Part shown: piece by piece, positions 18,828-27,137 of the stretch | Layout: each line of letters starts with the position of its first letter | How positions within the stretch are numbered: the first letter of the stretch is position 1 | The notes under the pieces: generated by a model | The model's database searches: none | What the model was told of the DNA's origin: nothing | What the model saw: the letters and a program-made list of their open reading frames with translations, nothing else | Made by a program: the position numbers and the translations under genes | Source of the DNA: Clostridiaceae bacterium | Lineage (GTDB): Bacteria; Bacillota; Clostridia; Peptostreptococcales; Natronincolaceae | NCBI GenBank assembly: GCA_020832135.1 | Contig: JAFIFG010000101.1 | Span: forward strand, 1-64,000 | Reading direction: 5' to 3' | DNA: 64,000 nucleotides

Positions 18828-18946
18828 GCTAATAACCTCCTTGTAAATTTACTAATGATTAACAAAATAAGTATATGCAACATGTTATAATAAAACAATG
18901 TAAATAACAATAAAGTTGTGTAAAATAAACTTGGGGGTAAAGTTTT

Positions 18947-19186
18947 ATGAATTATACGTATATATTACAATGTGCAGACGATACACTTTATATTGGTTGG
19001 ACTACTCATTTAGAAAACAGACTTAAAACCCATAACGAAGGAAAGGGAGCTAAGTATACAAGAGGAAGACTTCCGGTGGAACTTATATATTGGGAGACTC
19101 ATGAAACAAGGAGTGAAGCTCAAAAAAGAGAGGCAGCCCTTAGAAGGTTAAGTCGTAAGGAAAAACTATTGTTAATAAAAAAGTAA
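18947..19186 (+). CDS. GIY-YIG nuclease superfamily protein (UPF0213/YhbQ type)
   Basis: The 79-residue single-domain protein starts NYTYILQCADDTLYIGWT (the GIY-YIG pair appears as YIL...YIG). It continues with RLKTHNEGKGAKYTRGRLPV (conserved Arg) and REAALRRLSRKEKLLLI. The length is usual for the YhbQ/UPF0213 group. The fold is shared with homing endonucleases and UvrC, but the small proteins' cellular role is unclear; a DNA-repair or processing function is inferred. Confidence 0.88.
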   Translation: MNYTYILQCADDTLYIGWTTHLENRLKTHNEGKGAKYTRGRLPVELIYWETHETRSEAQKREAALRRLSRKEKLLLIKK

Positions 19187-19325
19187 TGTTATCTAAACGA
19201 AAACTAATATTTTTTCAAAGTTTGTTATTACATGTTTTAAAATGGTAAATTCTGTGATATAATAAAAACGACACGAACATAAGTTCGAGACAGGTAATAC
19301 ACCCTAGAAGAAAGGACTAAAGTAT

Positions 19326-19484
19326 ATGACTAAAAAACAGTGTGAAATGGAAGACTTAAGAAAAAAGTTAAATAAGACATTAGAAGAAAACAAAGGTGTT
19401 ATTACTGAGGACGTCATTAAAATTAGTCAACAATTGGATAAGGTAATAGTTGAAAAAACAAAAAAACAAAAAAATAAAGACTAA
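19326..19484 (+). CDS. Spo0E-like sporulation regulatory aspartyl-phosphatase peptide
   Basis: This 52-residue gene encodes a two-helix peptide (MTKKQCEMEDLRKKLNKTLE...) with VIKISQQLDKVIVEK. That matches the Spo0E signature S-Q-x-L-D-x-(L/V)-I in helix 2 and the LRKKLN pattern in helix 1. Spo0E-family proteins dephosphorylate Spo0A-P and delay sporulation in Bacillus; in clostridia the role is inferred from the family. RBS AGAAAGGA lies about 7 bases before the ATG. A bidirectional terminator follows at once. Confidence 0.75.
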   Translation: MTKKQCEMEDLRKKLNKTLEENKGVITEDVIKISQQLDKVIVEKTKKQKNKD

Positions 19485-19490
19485 AACAAA

Positions 19491-19517
19491 CAAAAATCCT
19501 CTATCAGAGGATTTTTG
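19491..19517. terminator. Bidirectional terminator between Spo0E-like gene and ferritin
   Basis: CAAAAATCCTCT (19491-19502) pairs with AGAGGATTTTTG (19506-19517) around a 3-nt loop, between convergent genes. Confidence 0.85.
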
Positions 19518-19536
19518 TTATTAATGATTCATTATT

Positions 19537-20049
19537 TTATGCTTCACCAGCTGGTGGGGTAAAGGTTCTTTGTGCAAGCTCATTGTCTAGCATATAGATA
19601 GCATGGTTGTTTTCACCAATTCTTTTAAGTTTGTTAATAAGACCAGTCATTGTTGCCTCTTCTTCTACTTGCTCATCAATGAACCAGTTTAAGAAGCTAA
19701 CACATGCATAATTCTTTTCTTGAACAGCGATATCCATCATTTCATTTATTCTACTTGTAACGAATCTTTCATGCTTTAAAGCAGCTGTAAATACATCCTC
19801 TAAAGAACTGAAATCATTTTGAGGATCTCCAAAACCTGAAATCTCAATTCTTCCACCTGTTTCATCAATAAAGTTAAAGAATTTCATTGCATGGAATCTT
19901 TCTTCTTCAGCTTGTACTAAAAAGAAATTAGCAAACCCTTCTAAATCTTGATCTTTACAGTATCCTGCCATTGCTAAATAGTAGTTAGCGGATTCAAATT
20001 CGTATCTTAGTTGATCATTAAATTCTTTTAATAATTTTTCTGACATCAT
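19537..20049 (-). CDS. ftnA: Non-heme ferritin (iron storage)
   Basis: The 170-residue four-helix ferritin should assemble into a 24-subunit cage that oxidises Fe(II) and stores Fe(III). Ferroxidase ligands are recognisable: E17 (YEFESANYYL), E50 and H53 (AEEERFHAMKFF), and the Glu/Gln pair in the second half (LNWFIDEQVEEEATM). There is no haem-binding Met in the bacterioferritin position, so it is the FtnA type. RBS GGAGGG lies 7 bases before the first of two adjacent ATGs. The AT-rich upstream region (20050-20372) carries its promoter and that of the divergent HAD gene; I saw no clear Fur box. Confidence 0.93.
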   Translation of the reverse strand: MMSEKLLKEFNDQLRYEFESANYYLAMAGYCKDQDLEGFANFFLVQAEEERFHAMKFFNFIDETGGRIEISGFGDPQNDFSSLEDVFTAALKHERFVTSRINEMMDIAVQEKNYACVSFLNWFIDEQVEEEATMTGLINKLKRIGENNHAIYMLDNELAQRTFTPPAGEA

Positions 20050-20372
20050 AGGTAATCCCTCCTAAATTTTTAAAAATAAATTAATAAATAGTATCACTAC
20101 TTAGCTAAATAACACTATTTATTATTATTCACTACAATCATTATAAAATATTGCCTAAATAATAACAACAATATCTTCTAAATCTACCAAAATTTATTTA
20201 AAAGCTTTATTTTACTATCTACTATATATTTACACCATATTGTAGAATTTAAACAAGCATTTAGTTATATTTATAACTTTCTTTTGTTTACAAAATAATA
20301 TCCACAAGAGGTTTTTTAAAAACATCAAAAAAGTTATAATATACTTATGTACTAAATACGAGGAGGAAAAAT
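20050..20372. other. Divergent intergenic region, ferritin / HAD phosphatase
   Basis: This AT-rich 323-base gap has no open frame of note. It must hold the promoters for ferritin (leftward) and the HAD gene (rightward; GAGGAGG sits just before 20373). I see no riboswitch or clear operator. Confidence 0.5.
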
Positions 20373-21248
20373 ATGAAGTATAAATTATTAGCAACGGATA
20401 TGGATGGAACGTTATTAATGGATAATAAGGACTTATCTATTAAAAATATAACTTCATTGCAAGAGGCCCATAAAAGAGGAATGGAAATAGCTATTTGTAC
20501 TGGGAGACCTTATTCCAGTGTCAAATCCTATTTAAAACAATTAGGGATTCCCTGCTGGGTGATTACTAATAATGGTGCTGTTATTAGAAATAAAGAAAGA
20601 AAAATTATCTCTGTGACCTATATAAAACAGCAGGCATTAAGAGAGATTGTACAAGTATTAGAAGGAGGAGGGATCTATTATCATATATCCGATGAAAAAT
20701 GTTCTTATATAAAAAATACTGCAGAAAGAATCCAACAACTTCAGGGTTTTATAGAAAAAACTAATTTGCCTAAATGGAAAGCATACCTCTTAGCCTTATG
20801 GGAGGTTAGATTTAGTGGCAATCATGGAAAAGTGGATTTTGTTGACTATGTAGAAAAAGGTAAAAAAGCCGCAAGTATTTTTATTTATACCAAGGATCAA
20901 AAAAAGCTAGAAATTATAAAGACACAGGTGCAGAAGATCAAAGAAATTGATGTTACAAGTTCAGGGGTAGAGAATGTGGAGCTGCTAGATAAAGGTGCTA
21001 CTAAGGGTGATGCTTTGAAGAGATTAACGGAGCTACTTAAGATTCAACAGCATGAAGTTATTGCAGTGGGTGATAATCTTAATGATCTATCTATGATAAA
21101 GTATGCAGGGTTAGGTGTAGCTATGGAAAATGCAGCTCAGGAGACAATTGAGGCAGCCGACTGGGTTACCAAAACAAACCAAGAACATGGCATAGCACAT
21201 TTAATAGAAAAAGTTTTTACTGAATCAAAGGAAGAAATCAAGGTATAA
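20373..21248 (+). CDS. Cof-type HAD-IIB family phosphatase
   Basis: The 291-residue HAD hydrolase has the nucleophile motif DMDGTLL at residues 8-14, an IIB-type cap (middle third), the conserved Lys in LDKGATKGDALKRL, and the terminal metal motif GDNLNDLSMIKYAG. Members dephosphorylate sugar phosphates, flavin or pyridoxal phosphates; the exact substrate cannot be assigned. RBS GAGGAGG precedes the ATG. It is separated from the ECF S-component gene by a long perfect hairpin that may act as its terminator. Confidence 0.9.
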   Translation: MKYKLLATDMDGTLLMDNKDLSIKNITSLQEAHKRGMEIAICTGRPYSSVKSYLKQLGIPCWVITNNGAVIRNKERKIISVTYIKQQALREIVQVLEGGGIYYHISDEKCSYIKNTAERIQQLQGFIEKTNLPKWKAYLLALWEVRFSGNHGKVDFVDYVEKGKKAASIFIYTKDQKKLEIIKTQVQKIKEIDVTSSGVENVELLDKGATKGDALKRLTELLKIQQHEVIAVGDNLNDLSMIKYAGLGVAMENAAQETIEAADWVTKTNQEHGIAHLIEKVFTESKEEIKV

Positions 21249-21267
21249 CAATAATTTTAGACCCTCC

Positions 21268-21310
21268 TTTTTCAATAGATACAATTCTATGAATTGTATC
21301 TATTGAAAAA
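21268..21310. repeat. 20-bp perfect inverted repeat with 3-nt loop, overlapping operator-like boxes
   Basis: The arms 21268-21287 and 21291-21310 are perfect reverse complements around TAT. The hairpin ends in an A run and begins with a T run, so it could terminate the HAD transcript. Its core, GATACAATTC/GAATTGTATC, is also two inverted copies of the ATTGTATCTA box repeated downstream. Confidence 0.85.
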
Positions 21311-21390
21311 ATATTGCATCTAACAAAAACATATTGTATCTATATTGAATCTATTATATAATTATTGTAATGAATAAAATATGATACAAT
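21276..21390. promoter_or_regulatory. Array of six ATTGTATCTA-like boxes before the ECF S component
   Basis: Copies on the plus strand lie at 21293-21302, 21313-21322 (ATTGCATCTA), 21333-21342 and 21344-21353 (ATTGAATCTA). Inverted copies lie at 21276-21285 and 21383-21390. The first three direct copies are spaced exactly 20 bp apart, two helical turns, so a regulator could bind them on one face of the DNA. The last lies next to the RBS. No known motif is assigned. Direct-repeat operators are typical of MocR-family regulators, which is one possibility. Confidence 0.6.
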
Positions 21391-21407
21391 TCAAGGAGGA
21401 GAATCAA

Positions 21408-21944
21408 ATGGAGGAAAAAGTAATTATTGATGCCAAGGGAAGTAATAAAACCAAGGATTTGGTGCTGACGGGACTATTGACAGCATTCGTATTTATTGCT
21501 ACGTTTATTAATTTTCAACTACCTATATCTATTCATGGTGGATTAGTTCATCTAGGCACACCCATGCTGATTATAACATCTGTTGTATTTGGTGCTAAAA
21601 AGGGTGCTATAGCTGGAGCTTTTGGTATGGGTTTATTTGATTTATTCGGTGGATGGGTGGCATGGGCACCATTTACTTTTATTATTAGAGGTGTTATGGG
21701 TTGGGCAATTGGTACGTTAGCTAATGGAAAAGACAGAAATGGCAATAATACTCTATGGAATATTGTAGCTATTGTAGTTAGTGGTATATGGATGATTGTT
21801 GGGTACTATATAGCAGAAGCTATTATTTATGGAAATTGGATCACTCCAATTACATCTGTACCGGGAGATTCTATGCAAATTGTTTTGGGTATTCTTCTAG
21901 GCTTACCTATGATTACTGCTTTAAAGAAAACGAAAATACTGTAA
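21408..21944 (+). CDS. ECF transporter S component (substrate-binding membrane protein)
   Basis: The ~178-residue membrane protein has about five to six helices and resembles ECF S components of the ribofla_trS/COG4720 type: GGLVHLGTPMLIITSVVFG, GAIAGAFGMGLFDLFGGW and WAPFTFIIRGVMGWAIG. It captures a vitamin or precursor and works with a shared EcfA-A'-T energising module encoded elsewhere. The substrate is not known. The neighbouring PLP enzyme and the box array make a B6-type compound or an amino-acid-related molecule plausible, by inference. I chose ATG 21408 because AAGGAGGAG lies 7 bases upstream; an in-frame ATG at 21381 precedes the RBS. Confidence 0.82.
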   Translation: MEEKVIIDAKGSNKTKDLVLTGLLTAFVFIATFINFQLPISIHGGLVHLGTPMLIITSVVFGAKKGAIAGAFGMGLFDLFGGWVAWAPFTFIIRGVMGWAIGTLANGKDRNGNNTLWNIVAIVVSGIWMIVGYYIAEAIIYGNWITPITSVPGDSMQIVLGILLGLPMITALKKTKIL

Positions 21945-21968
21945 ATTTAATTATTGGGAGGGTGTAAA

Positions 21969-23102
21969 ATGAAAAAGTCTTTAATAATGACTCCTGGTCC
22001 CACTTATGTAAATGAAGGAGTTAGAGAAGCTTTAGCTAGTGAAATTACTAACCCTGATTTAGATCCGGCATTTTTTGACTATTACAATGAAACCTGTGGA
22101 AAAATTCAGCAGCTTTTGAACACTAAAAATGATGTGCTTATTTTAAGTGGTGAAGGTATCTTAGGATTAGAGGCTGCATGTGCTTCCTTAATAGAACCAG
22201 GAGATAAAGTATTAAGCATTGATAATGGTATTTTTGGTAATGGATTTGCTGATTTTGTAAAAATGTACGGTGGGGAAGTAGAACTTTTTAAATCTGATTA
22301 TAGAAAAGCTATAGATGTAGAAGGATTAGAAAAATTTTTACAACAAAATAATAATTTCAAAGTAGCTACTTTAGTGCACTGTGAAACTCCCTCTGGCATA
22401 ACAAACCCTATAGATATTATATGTCCTATGTTAAAGAAATACGGTATTATCACTGTTGTAGATGCTGTATCTTCCATAGGGGGAGAACCATTGAAAACGG
22501 ATGCATGGGGTATAGATATCGTATTGGGAGGATCACAAAAAGTGCTATCTGCTCCTCCAGGATTGACTTTACTTAGCATTAGTGAAGATGCTTGGGATAA
22601 AATCTTAAATAGGCAGACCCCTATAGCAGGTTATTATTGTAATCTTTCTATTTGGAAAAATTGGTATAAAGAAAAGTGGTTTCCATATACCCAGCCTATC
22701 AGTGATATTTATGGTCTAAGGGTGGCGGTTGAAAATATATTAGAAGATAAAGCAATCCTGCAAAGACATGTAAAAATAGGTGAAGCCGTACGAGAAACAT
22801 TTATTGAAGCTGGCTTAGAGTTATATCCTGTAGATGGATTTTCTAATACTGTTACAACCGTAATGCTTCCAGATGGAATTGCATTTAAAGATATTTTTGA
22901 TGAAATGCTAAATACTCATGCTGTTCTTATTGCTGGAGCCTTTGGATTTTTAAAGGATAAAGTAATACGAATAGGTCATATGGGGGAAAATTGCTACGAA
23001 GAAAAACTATACACTGCTTTAAAAGCACTAGATGCAACCTTCACAAAGTATGGTATAGAGCTTAAAGGAGAATTACATAAATTGTTTCAAGAAAAGATGT
23101 AA
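21969..23102 (+). CDS. Class V PLP-dependent aminotransferase (alanine-glyoxylate aminotransferase family)
   Basis: The 377-residue fold-type I aminotransferase starts MKKSLIMTPGPTYVNEGVREAL, as usual for the serine-pyruvate / alanine-glyoxylate group. The PLP lysine lies in VLGGSQKVLSAPPGLTLL, preceded by the cofactor aspartate in TVVDAVSSIGGEPL. It probably transfers the amino group of a small amino acid to glyoxylate, pyruvate or an aldehyde. The start is ATG at 21969, with GGGAGGGTG upstream. It begins 24 bases after the ECF S-component stop, so the two form an operon and may handle the same nutrient. Confidence 0.88.
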   Translation: MKKSLIMTPGPTYVNEGVREALASEITNPDLDPAFFDYYNETCGKIQQLLNTKNDVLILSGEGILGLEAACASLIEPGDKVLSIDNGIFGNGFADFVKMYGGEVELFKSDYRKAIDVEGLEKFLQQNNNFKVATLVHCETPSGITNPIDIICPMLKKYGIITVVDAVSSIGGEPLKTDAWGIDIVLGGSQKVLSAPPGLTLLSISEDAWDKILNRQTPIAGYYCNLSIWKNWYKEKWFPYTQPISDIYGLRVAVENILEDKAILQRHVKIGEAVRETFIEAGLELYPVDGFSNTVTTVMLPDGIAFKDIFDEMLNTHAVLIAGAFGFLKDKVIRIGHMGENCYEEKLYTALKALDATFTKYGIELKGELHKLFQEKM

Positions 23103-23141
23103 AATAAATTTCAAAAAATTACATGAATTTTTTGAAATTAT

Positions 23142-23170
23142 ATTGACATACTATATTTTATACTTTATAA
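23142..23170 (+). promoter_or_regulatory. Consensus promoter of the T-box/asnA transcript
   Basis: TTGACA (23142-23147) and TATAAT (23165-23170) are separated by exactly 17 bp. Transcription should start near 23177, just upstream of the T-box leader. Confidence 0.88.
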
Positions 23171-23199
23171 TTAATAAAAATTAAGAAATATTAAAAATA

Positions 23200-23478
23200 T
23201 TAAAAACTATGAAGAGAAGAGTATATATAGGAAGTAGTTTTAGCGAGTTGGTGATGGTGAGAGACCAATACGAAGCCTGTATAGAAAAACATCTCTGAGT
23301 TCCTAACCGAAATACGTAAGTAAAGTAGACTTAGGCGGAGCCAAACCGTTATCTTTTGGACAGTATCGAATACTATTATTCCGTACTGGTTAAGATGAGC
23401 AATACGCTAATTAAGGTGGTACCGCGGAGACAATGATGTCCTTCGTCCTTTTCAATAGGATGAAGGGCTTTTTTTAAT
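23200..23478 (+). ncRNA. T-box riboswitch leader of asnA
   Basis: The leader carries the diagnostic T-box sequence AAGGTGGTACCGCG (23413-23426), which forms the antiterminator bulge that binds the tRNA acceptor end. A terminator hairpin follows (CCTTCGTCC...GGATGAAGG plus a T7 run, 23440-23475). The AGTAGTTTTAGCGAG region near 23230 fits Stem I. A candidate specifier codon is AAC (Asn) at 23305-23307 in CCTAACCGA, fitting the downstream asparagine synthetase; the codon choice is inferred. Uncharged tRNA-Asn would stabilise the antiterminator and switch the gene on. Confidence 0.93.
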
Positions 23479-23561
23479 TTCCTTAAAATAACATGGCCAT
23501 GTTAATGCTGAAGGAAAAGATAAATTTATTGGTGAAGTACTTAATATAAGGAGGCTAAATA

Positions 23562-24617
23562 ATGGAAACTGTAAAAAAGGTAGTAATAATGGAGGAATAT
23601 GAAACAAAAAACACATTAATGATACCAGAAGGCTATAAGCCAGCTTTAAATATTAGAGAAACAGAAGTTGCTATAAAACAAATAAAAGACTTTTTTGAAA
23701 GAAGGTTAGCAGAAGCATTAAATCTTACAAGGGTATCAGCACCGCTTTTTGTAAGACCTGAAACAGGATTAAACGATAACTTAAATGGTGTGGAACGTCC
23801 TGTTACCTTTGGTGTAAAGGGGATAGGGGAGAAAAAAGTAGAAGTGGTACATTCCTTAGCAAAATGGAAGCGTATGGCTCTTCATAAATATGGGTTTGAT
23901 CAAGGTGAAGGATTGTATACAGATATGGATGCCATTCGAAGAGATGAGGACCTAGACAACTTACATTCTATTTATGTAGATCAATGGGATTGGGAAAAAA
24001 TTATTAAAAAAGAGGATAGAACTGTAGATACACTAAAAACTATTGTTAAAAGTATATATCAGGTTTTTAAAGATACAGAAAAACATATGACAGGTTTATA
24101 TGCTCATTTACAACCCTTTTTACCGGAGGAGATTACCTTCATTACAACCCAAGAATTAGAGGATAAATATCCACATCTTACGGGAAAAGAAAGAGAAGAT
24201 GCCATTGCAAAGGAAACAGGTGCTGTCTTTATTATGGAAATAGGAGATATACTAAAATCTGGCGAAAAACATGATGGAAGGGCACCAGACTATGATGATT
24301 GGAAACTAAACGGTGATATTATATTCTGGTATCCTGTATTAGATATGGCGGTTGAACTATCCTCTATGGGGATTAGAGTAGATGAAGAAGCTCTAGAAAG
24401 ACAATTGTCATTAGCAGGGTGTGAAGAGCGTAAAAAATTAGAATTTCATCGTCTGATTTTAGAAAAAAAGCTACCTTATACGGTAGGTGGTGGCATAGGT
24501 CAATCAAGAATTTGTATGTTCTTCTTAGGGAAAGCCCATGTAGGAGAAGTACAATCAGCTATATGGCCACAGGAAATGATAGATGCATGTGAAGAAGCAC
24601 AGATCAACTTATTATAA
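23562..24617 (+). CDS. asnA: Aspartate--ammonia ligase (asparagine synthetase A)
   Basis: The 351-residue enzyme makes L-asparagine from aspartate, ammonia and ATP. Its fold is class II aminoacyl-tRNA-synthetase-like. Recognisable stretches are [68 protein letters not shown] and the motif-3-like [13 protein letters not shown]. It is about 15 residues longer at the N-terminus than typical AsnA ([10 protein letters not shown]...); AAGGAGG is correctly placed for the ATG at 23562. Regulation by the T-box just upstream ties expression to tRNA-Asn charging. Confidence 0.96.
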   Translation: METVKKVVIMEEYETKNTLMIPEGYKPALNIRETEVAIKQIKDFFERRLAEALNLTRVSAPLFVRPETGLNDNLNGVERPVTFGVKGIGEKKVEVVHSLAKWKRMALHKYGFDQGEGLYTDMDAIRRDEDLDNLHSIYVDQWDWEKIIKKEDRTVDTLKTIVKSIYQVFKDTEKHMTGLYAHLQPFLPEEITFITTQELEDKYPHLTGKEREDAIAKETGAVFIMEIGDILKSGEKHDGRAPDYDDWKLNGDIIFWYPVLDMAVELSSMGIRVDEEALERQLSLAGCEERKKLEFHRLILEKKLPYTVGGGIGQSRICMFFLGKAHVGEVQSAIWPQEMIDACEEAQINLL

Positions 24618-24619
24618 AA

Positions 24620-24661
24620 CATGAGAAAAGGGACCTGCATATACGGGTCCTATTTCTCATG
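24620..24661. terminator. Bidirectional terminator between asnA and the TPR protein
   Basis: CATGAGAAA-AGGGACC and GGGTCCTA-TTTCTCATG form an interrupted stem with a 9-nt loop between convergent stops. Confidence 0.75.
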
Positions 24662-24669
24662 GTAAATTT

Positions 24670-26985
24670 TTATATAAAAATCATAAACAATCCCTTAACT
24701 ATATCTGATAAGATAGGATCTATTTCTCCATATTCTTTTATGAAGTCTTTTACTTCTTCATACTCATTAATTGATATACTAGGTTCCACAGCTTTAAGAG
24801 CTATCTGTAATAGTGCCTCATGAGGTGTTAAGTCTCTTTTAGAAAATAAATCTAAAGCTTCAAGAGGTGGCTTTGTATTGATAGCCTCTTTTAGTTCACT
24901 ATCTATGAAAGCATAATTTTCTTCATATTGCTTTAATGCTTCTAGCCATTTTTCTTCTGTCAAACCAAGTATTGATGGATTTAATCCTTCAAAATTATTT
25001 GTGATAACTCTTAAAAGAGCTTCCAGTTGATAGCTAGTATCATCTATTTCTAAGAGAGTCTTTAATGCTTTTTCATAATTTCCTTGATGATTATAAATCA
25101 TAGCCAATTGATTTATATGCCATGGATGTAGAGCATTATTTTCTTCTAGAATTTTAAGAATTTCTAGTGTCTTATCATAGTCTTTTTTATCTCTATATAC
25201 TATACCATTAATATTATTTAGGAAAGTTATATCCTCTGTAATAGTATAGAGTCTCTCATAATATGCTATAGCTTTATCTAAATCTGTATAAGGATAGATA
25301 TCATGGTTGCCATAGGCAAGACCATACAATTTTCCCAGCATACTTAAGGCATAAATATCCTCAGGATTGTTAATTAAATCTTCTTCATAGGCTTCAATGG
25401 CTTCTTCGAAATTTCTTTCTAATATGAAGTAATCGCCCTGTCTTAAATCTCTATCTGTAAAATGAAAATCCGTATTTTCTCCTTTTAAATAACCTCTAGA
25501 AGAGGTTAAGGCATTACCTTCCTTATCGCGGGCCACTACACCCCAAAAGTATTTGCCCTTAGGATGGGCAAATCCAAAAAAGGAGCCGGGGTCAGGTCCT
25601 TCATCGGTAAACATCATACCTCGAGGGGTATAGGTTAATTCTTCAATAGTAAGAATCGCTTCATTTGTATAGAATTTTTTACCAGAATAAGGTGTAGAAG
25701 AAGCACCTCCACTATTTAAATCATAGGAGCCAAGCTCCAAAGTATAATAGGCAGCCTCTTCAAAGGGTTCCCATTGAAAATGCACCTTATCTCCAGTGAT
25801 TTTTTCGTTATTCAAAGGATAAGTTACTGTTATTGTATCCACTAATTGGAAATCCCAATGACTGGTCTCATCCTCTACCACCATGATGGTAGACTGAGGA
25901 AAAAATCCTCCCTTTAGTACAACATCTCCTACCTCCTCTAAATCAAGGACAAAACCAAGACTATACCTCCCTGGAGTTAAATAATCAAAGAAAAAGGAAC
26001 CATCTTCATTACTCATAGTCCAAATAGCTTCGCCCTTAACAGCACCCATTATAGTGATATTATGTTGGTCTTGAGGTTGGGGTTGTAGAAATATATTTAC
26101 TTCCTTAAAGGGTATATCTCTAAGGGATATGCTACCGGCTACACTGCCATGGCTTAAGGATTCATTAGATAGTTGCTTTATCTTTCTAAGCAAAGCTTCT
26201 GCTTGTGTATCAAAACCCCTCGTCACTGTAGCCGTATTATAATGGCTTTCATCGTAAAGAACTTCCCTCTCTGCATTTTTCTCATATGCCTCCAAAACTG
26301 TCTTATAATACTCCATAGCTTCTTCTTTATTCCCTAGAAAAGCATGTAGATCTCCAGCAGCTTCATATAAATTTAAGTTGATGGAAGTAGCTTGATAGTT
26401 ATCCATATAAAGATCTAAAAATTGCAATCCTTCTTCATATAATCCCTTCCCTCTTAAAAAAGTTAAGGTTTCCATGACTAAAGTAGCATCAGCATAATGG
26501 GTAGGGGCATTAGCATGGAGGTCTTCATAATGCTTTTGCATAATAGAAAAAGCTTCATGAATTTTATTTTGATTGATTTTATTTTTAATTTTTTGTGTAG
26601 CAAGTTTGTTTCTAGCTCTTCTTCCTTGCCATGTATCAGGAAATCTTTCTACTAATCTTTCATAATAGGGTTGTGCCTCTTTAGTGATGATCATATCATT
26701 TAAGAAAAAACCACTGCCCACACCATTGGTGGATACCACTAACAGATTATTAGAAGAAATGATGTCTGATGCTCTTTCTAAAGCTTGGGCTGTTGCACTA
26801 CGATTGGGAAAGAATCTATCCATTCTATCATAATACACCTTAGCTGCTACTTCATTACCCTTATTTTCATATCTTTGACCTATAAATAGCATTGCAGAAG
26901 GTAAAAAGATATACACCATCAAAAGTATAGAAAGAAACACTGCTACTTTATTGAATGGATGCTTTGGTTTGATATTTTTTTCCAT
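24670..26985 (-). CDS. Membrane-anchored TPR protein with carboxypeptidase-regulatory-like domain
   Basis: The 771-residue protein has one N-terminal membrane helix (about residues 12-32). TPR-type helical repeats follow (about 35-280), then a beta-sandwich resembling carboxypeptidase regulatory domains (about 288-365, GSVAGSISLRDIPFKEVNIF and PGRYSLGFVLDL). Next is an Ig/fibronectin-like stretch (VHFQWEPFEEAAYYTLELGS), and a second TPR block completes the protein (about 500-680). The topology suggests a large extracytoplasmic scaffold, presumably for protein-protein or cell-wall interactions. No enzyme motif is visible. RBS TAGGAGGA precedes the ATG. It is a single gene with no informative partner. 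Confidence 0.8.
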   Translation of the reverse strand: MEKNIKPKHPFNKVAVFLSILLMVYIFLPSAMLFIGQRYENKGNEVAAKVYYDRMDRFFPNRSATAQALERASDIISSNNLLVVSTNGVGSGFFLNDMIITKEAQPYYERLVERFPDTWQGRRARNKLATQKIKNKINQNKIHEAFSIMQKHYEDLHANAPTHYADATLVMETLTFLRGKGLYEEGLQFLDLYMDNYQATSINLNLYEAAGDLHAFLGNKEEAMEYYKTVLEAYEKNAEREVLYDESHYNTATVTRGFDTQAEALLRKIKQLSNESLSHGSVAGSISLRDIPFKEVNIFLQPQPQDQHNITIMGAVKGEAIWTMSNEDGSFFFDYLTPGRYSLGFVLDLEEVGDVVLKGGFFPQSTIMVVEDETSHWDFQLVDTITVTYPLNNEKITGDKVHFQWEPFEEAAYYTLELGSYDLNSGGASSTPYSGKKFYTNEAILTIEELTYTPRGMMFTDEGPDPGSFFGFAHPKGKYFWGVVARDKEGNALTSSRGYLKGENTDFHFTDRDLRQGDYFILERNFEEAIEAYEEDLINNPEDIYALSMLGKLYGLAYGNHDIYPYTDLDKAIAYYERLYTITEDITFLNNINGIVYRDKKDYDKTLEILKILEENNALHPWHINQLAMIYNHQGNYEKALKTLLEIDDTSYQLEALLRVITNNFEGLNPSILGLTEEKWLEALKQYEENYAFIDSELKEAINTKPPLEALDLFSKRDLTPHEALLQIALKAVEPSISINEYEEVKDFIKEYGEIDPILSDIVKGLFMIFI

Positions 26986-27088
26986 ATTGTCCTCCTAAAA
27001 AAATTCTCATCTTCATCTATAATAGTCTCATAAAACAGAAACTTTCACAAATGTTTTTTAAAAGAGTGCTAAGAAAATTTTTAAGTAC

Positions 27089-27124
27089 AAAAAAGGTATA
27101 GTTCCTAGGAACTATACCTTTTTT
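27089..27124 (-). terminator. Palindromic terminator after typA
   Basis: A 36-bp perfect palindrome (arms 27089-27106 and 27107-27124) is flanked by A and T runs, 14 bases beyond the typA stop. Confidence 0.9.
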
Positions 27125-27137
27125 CATAGTATCTTAT

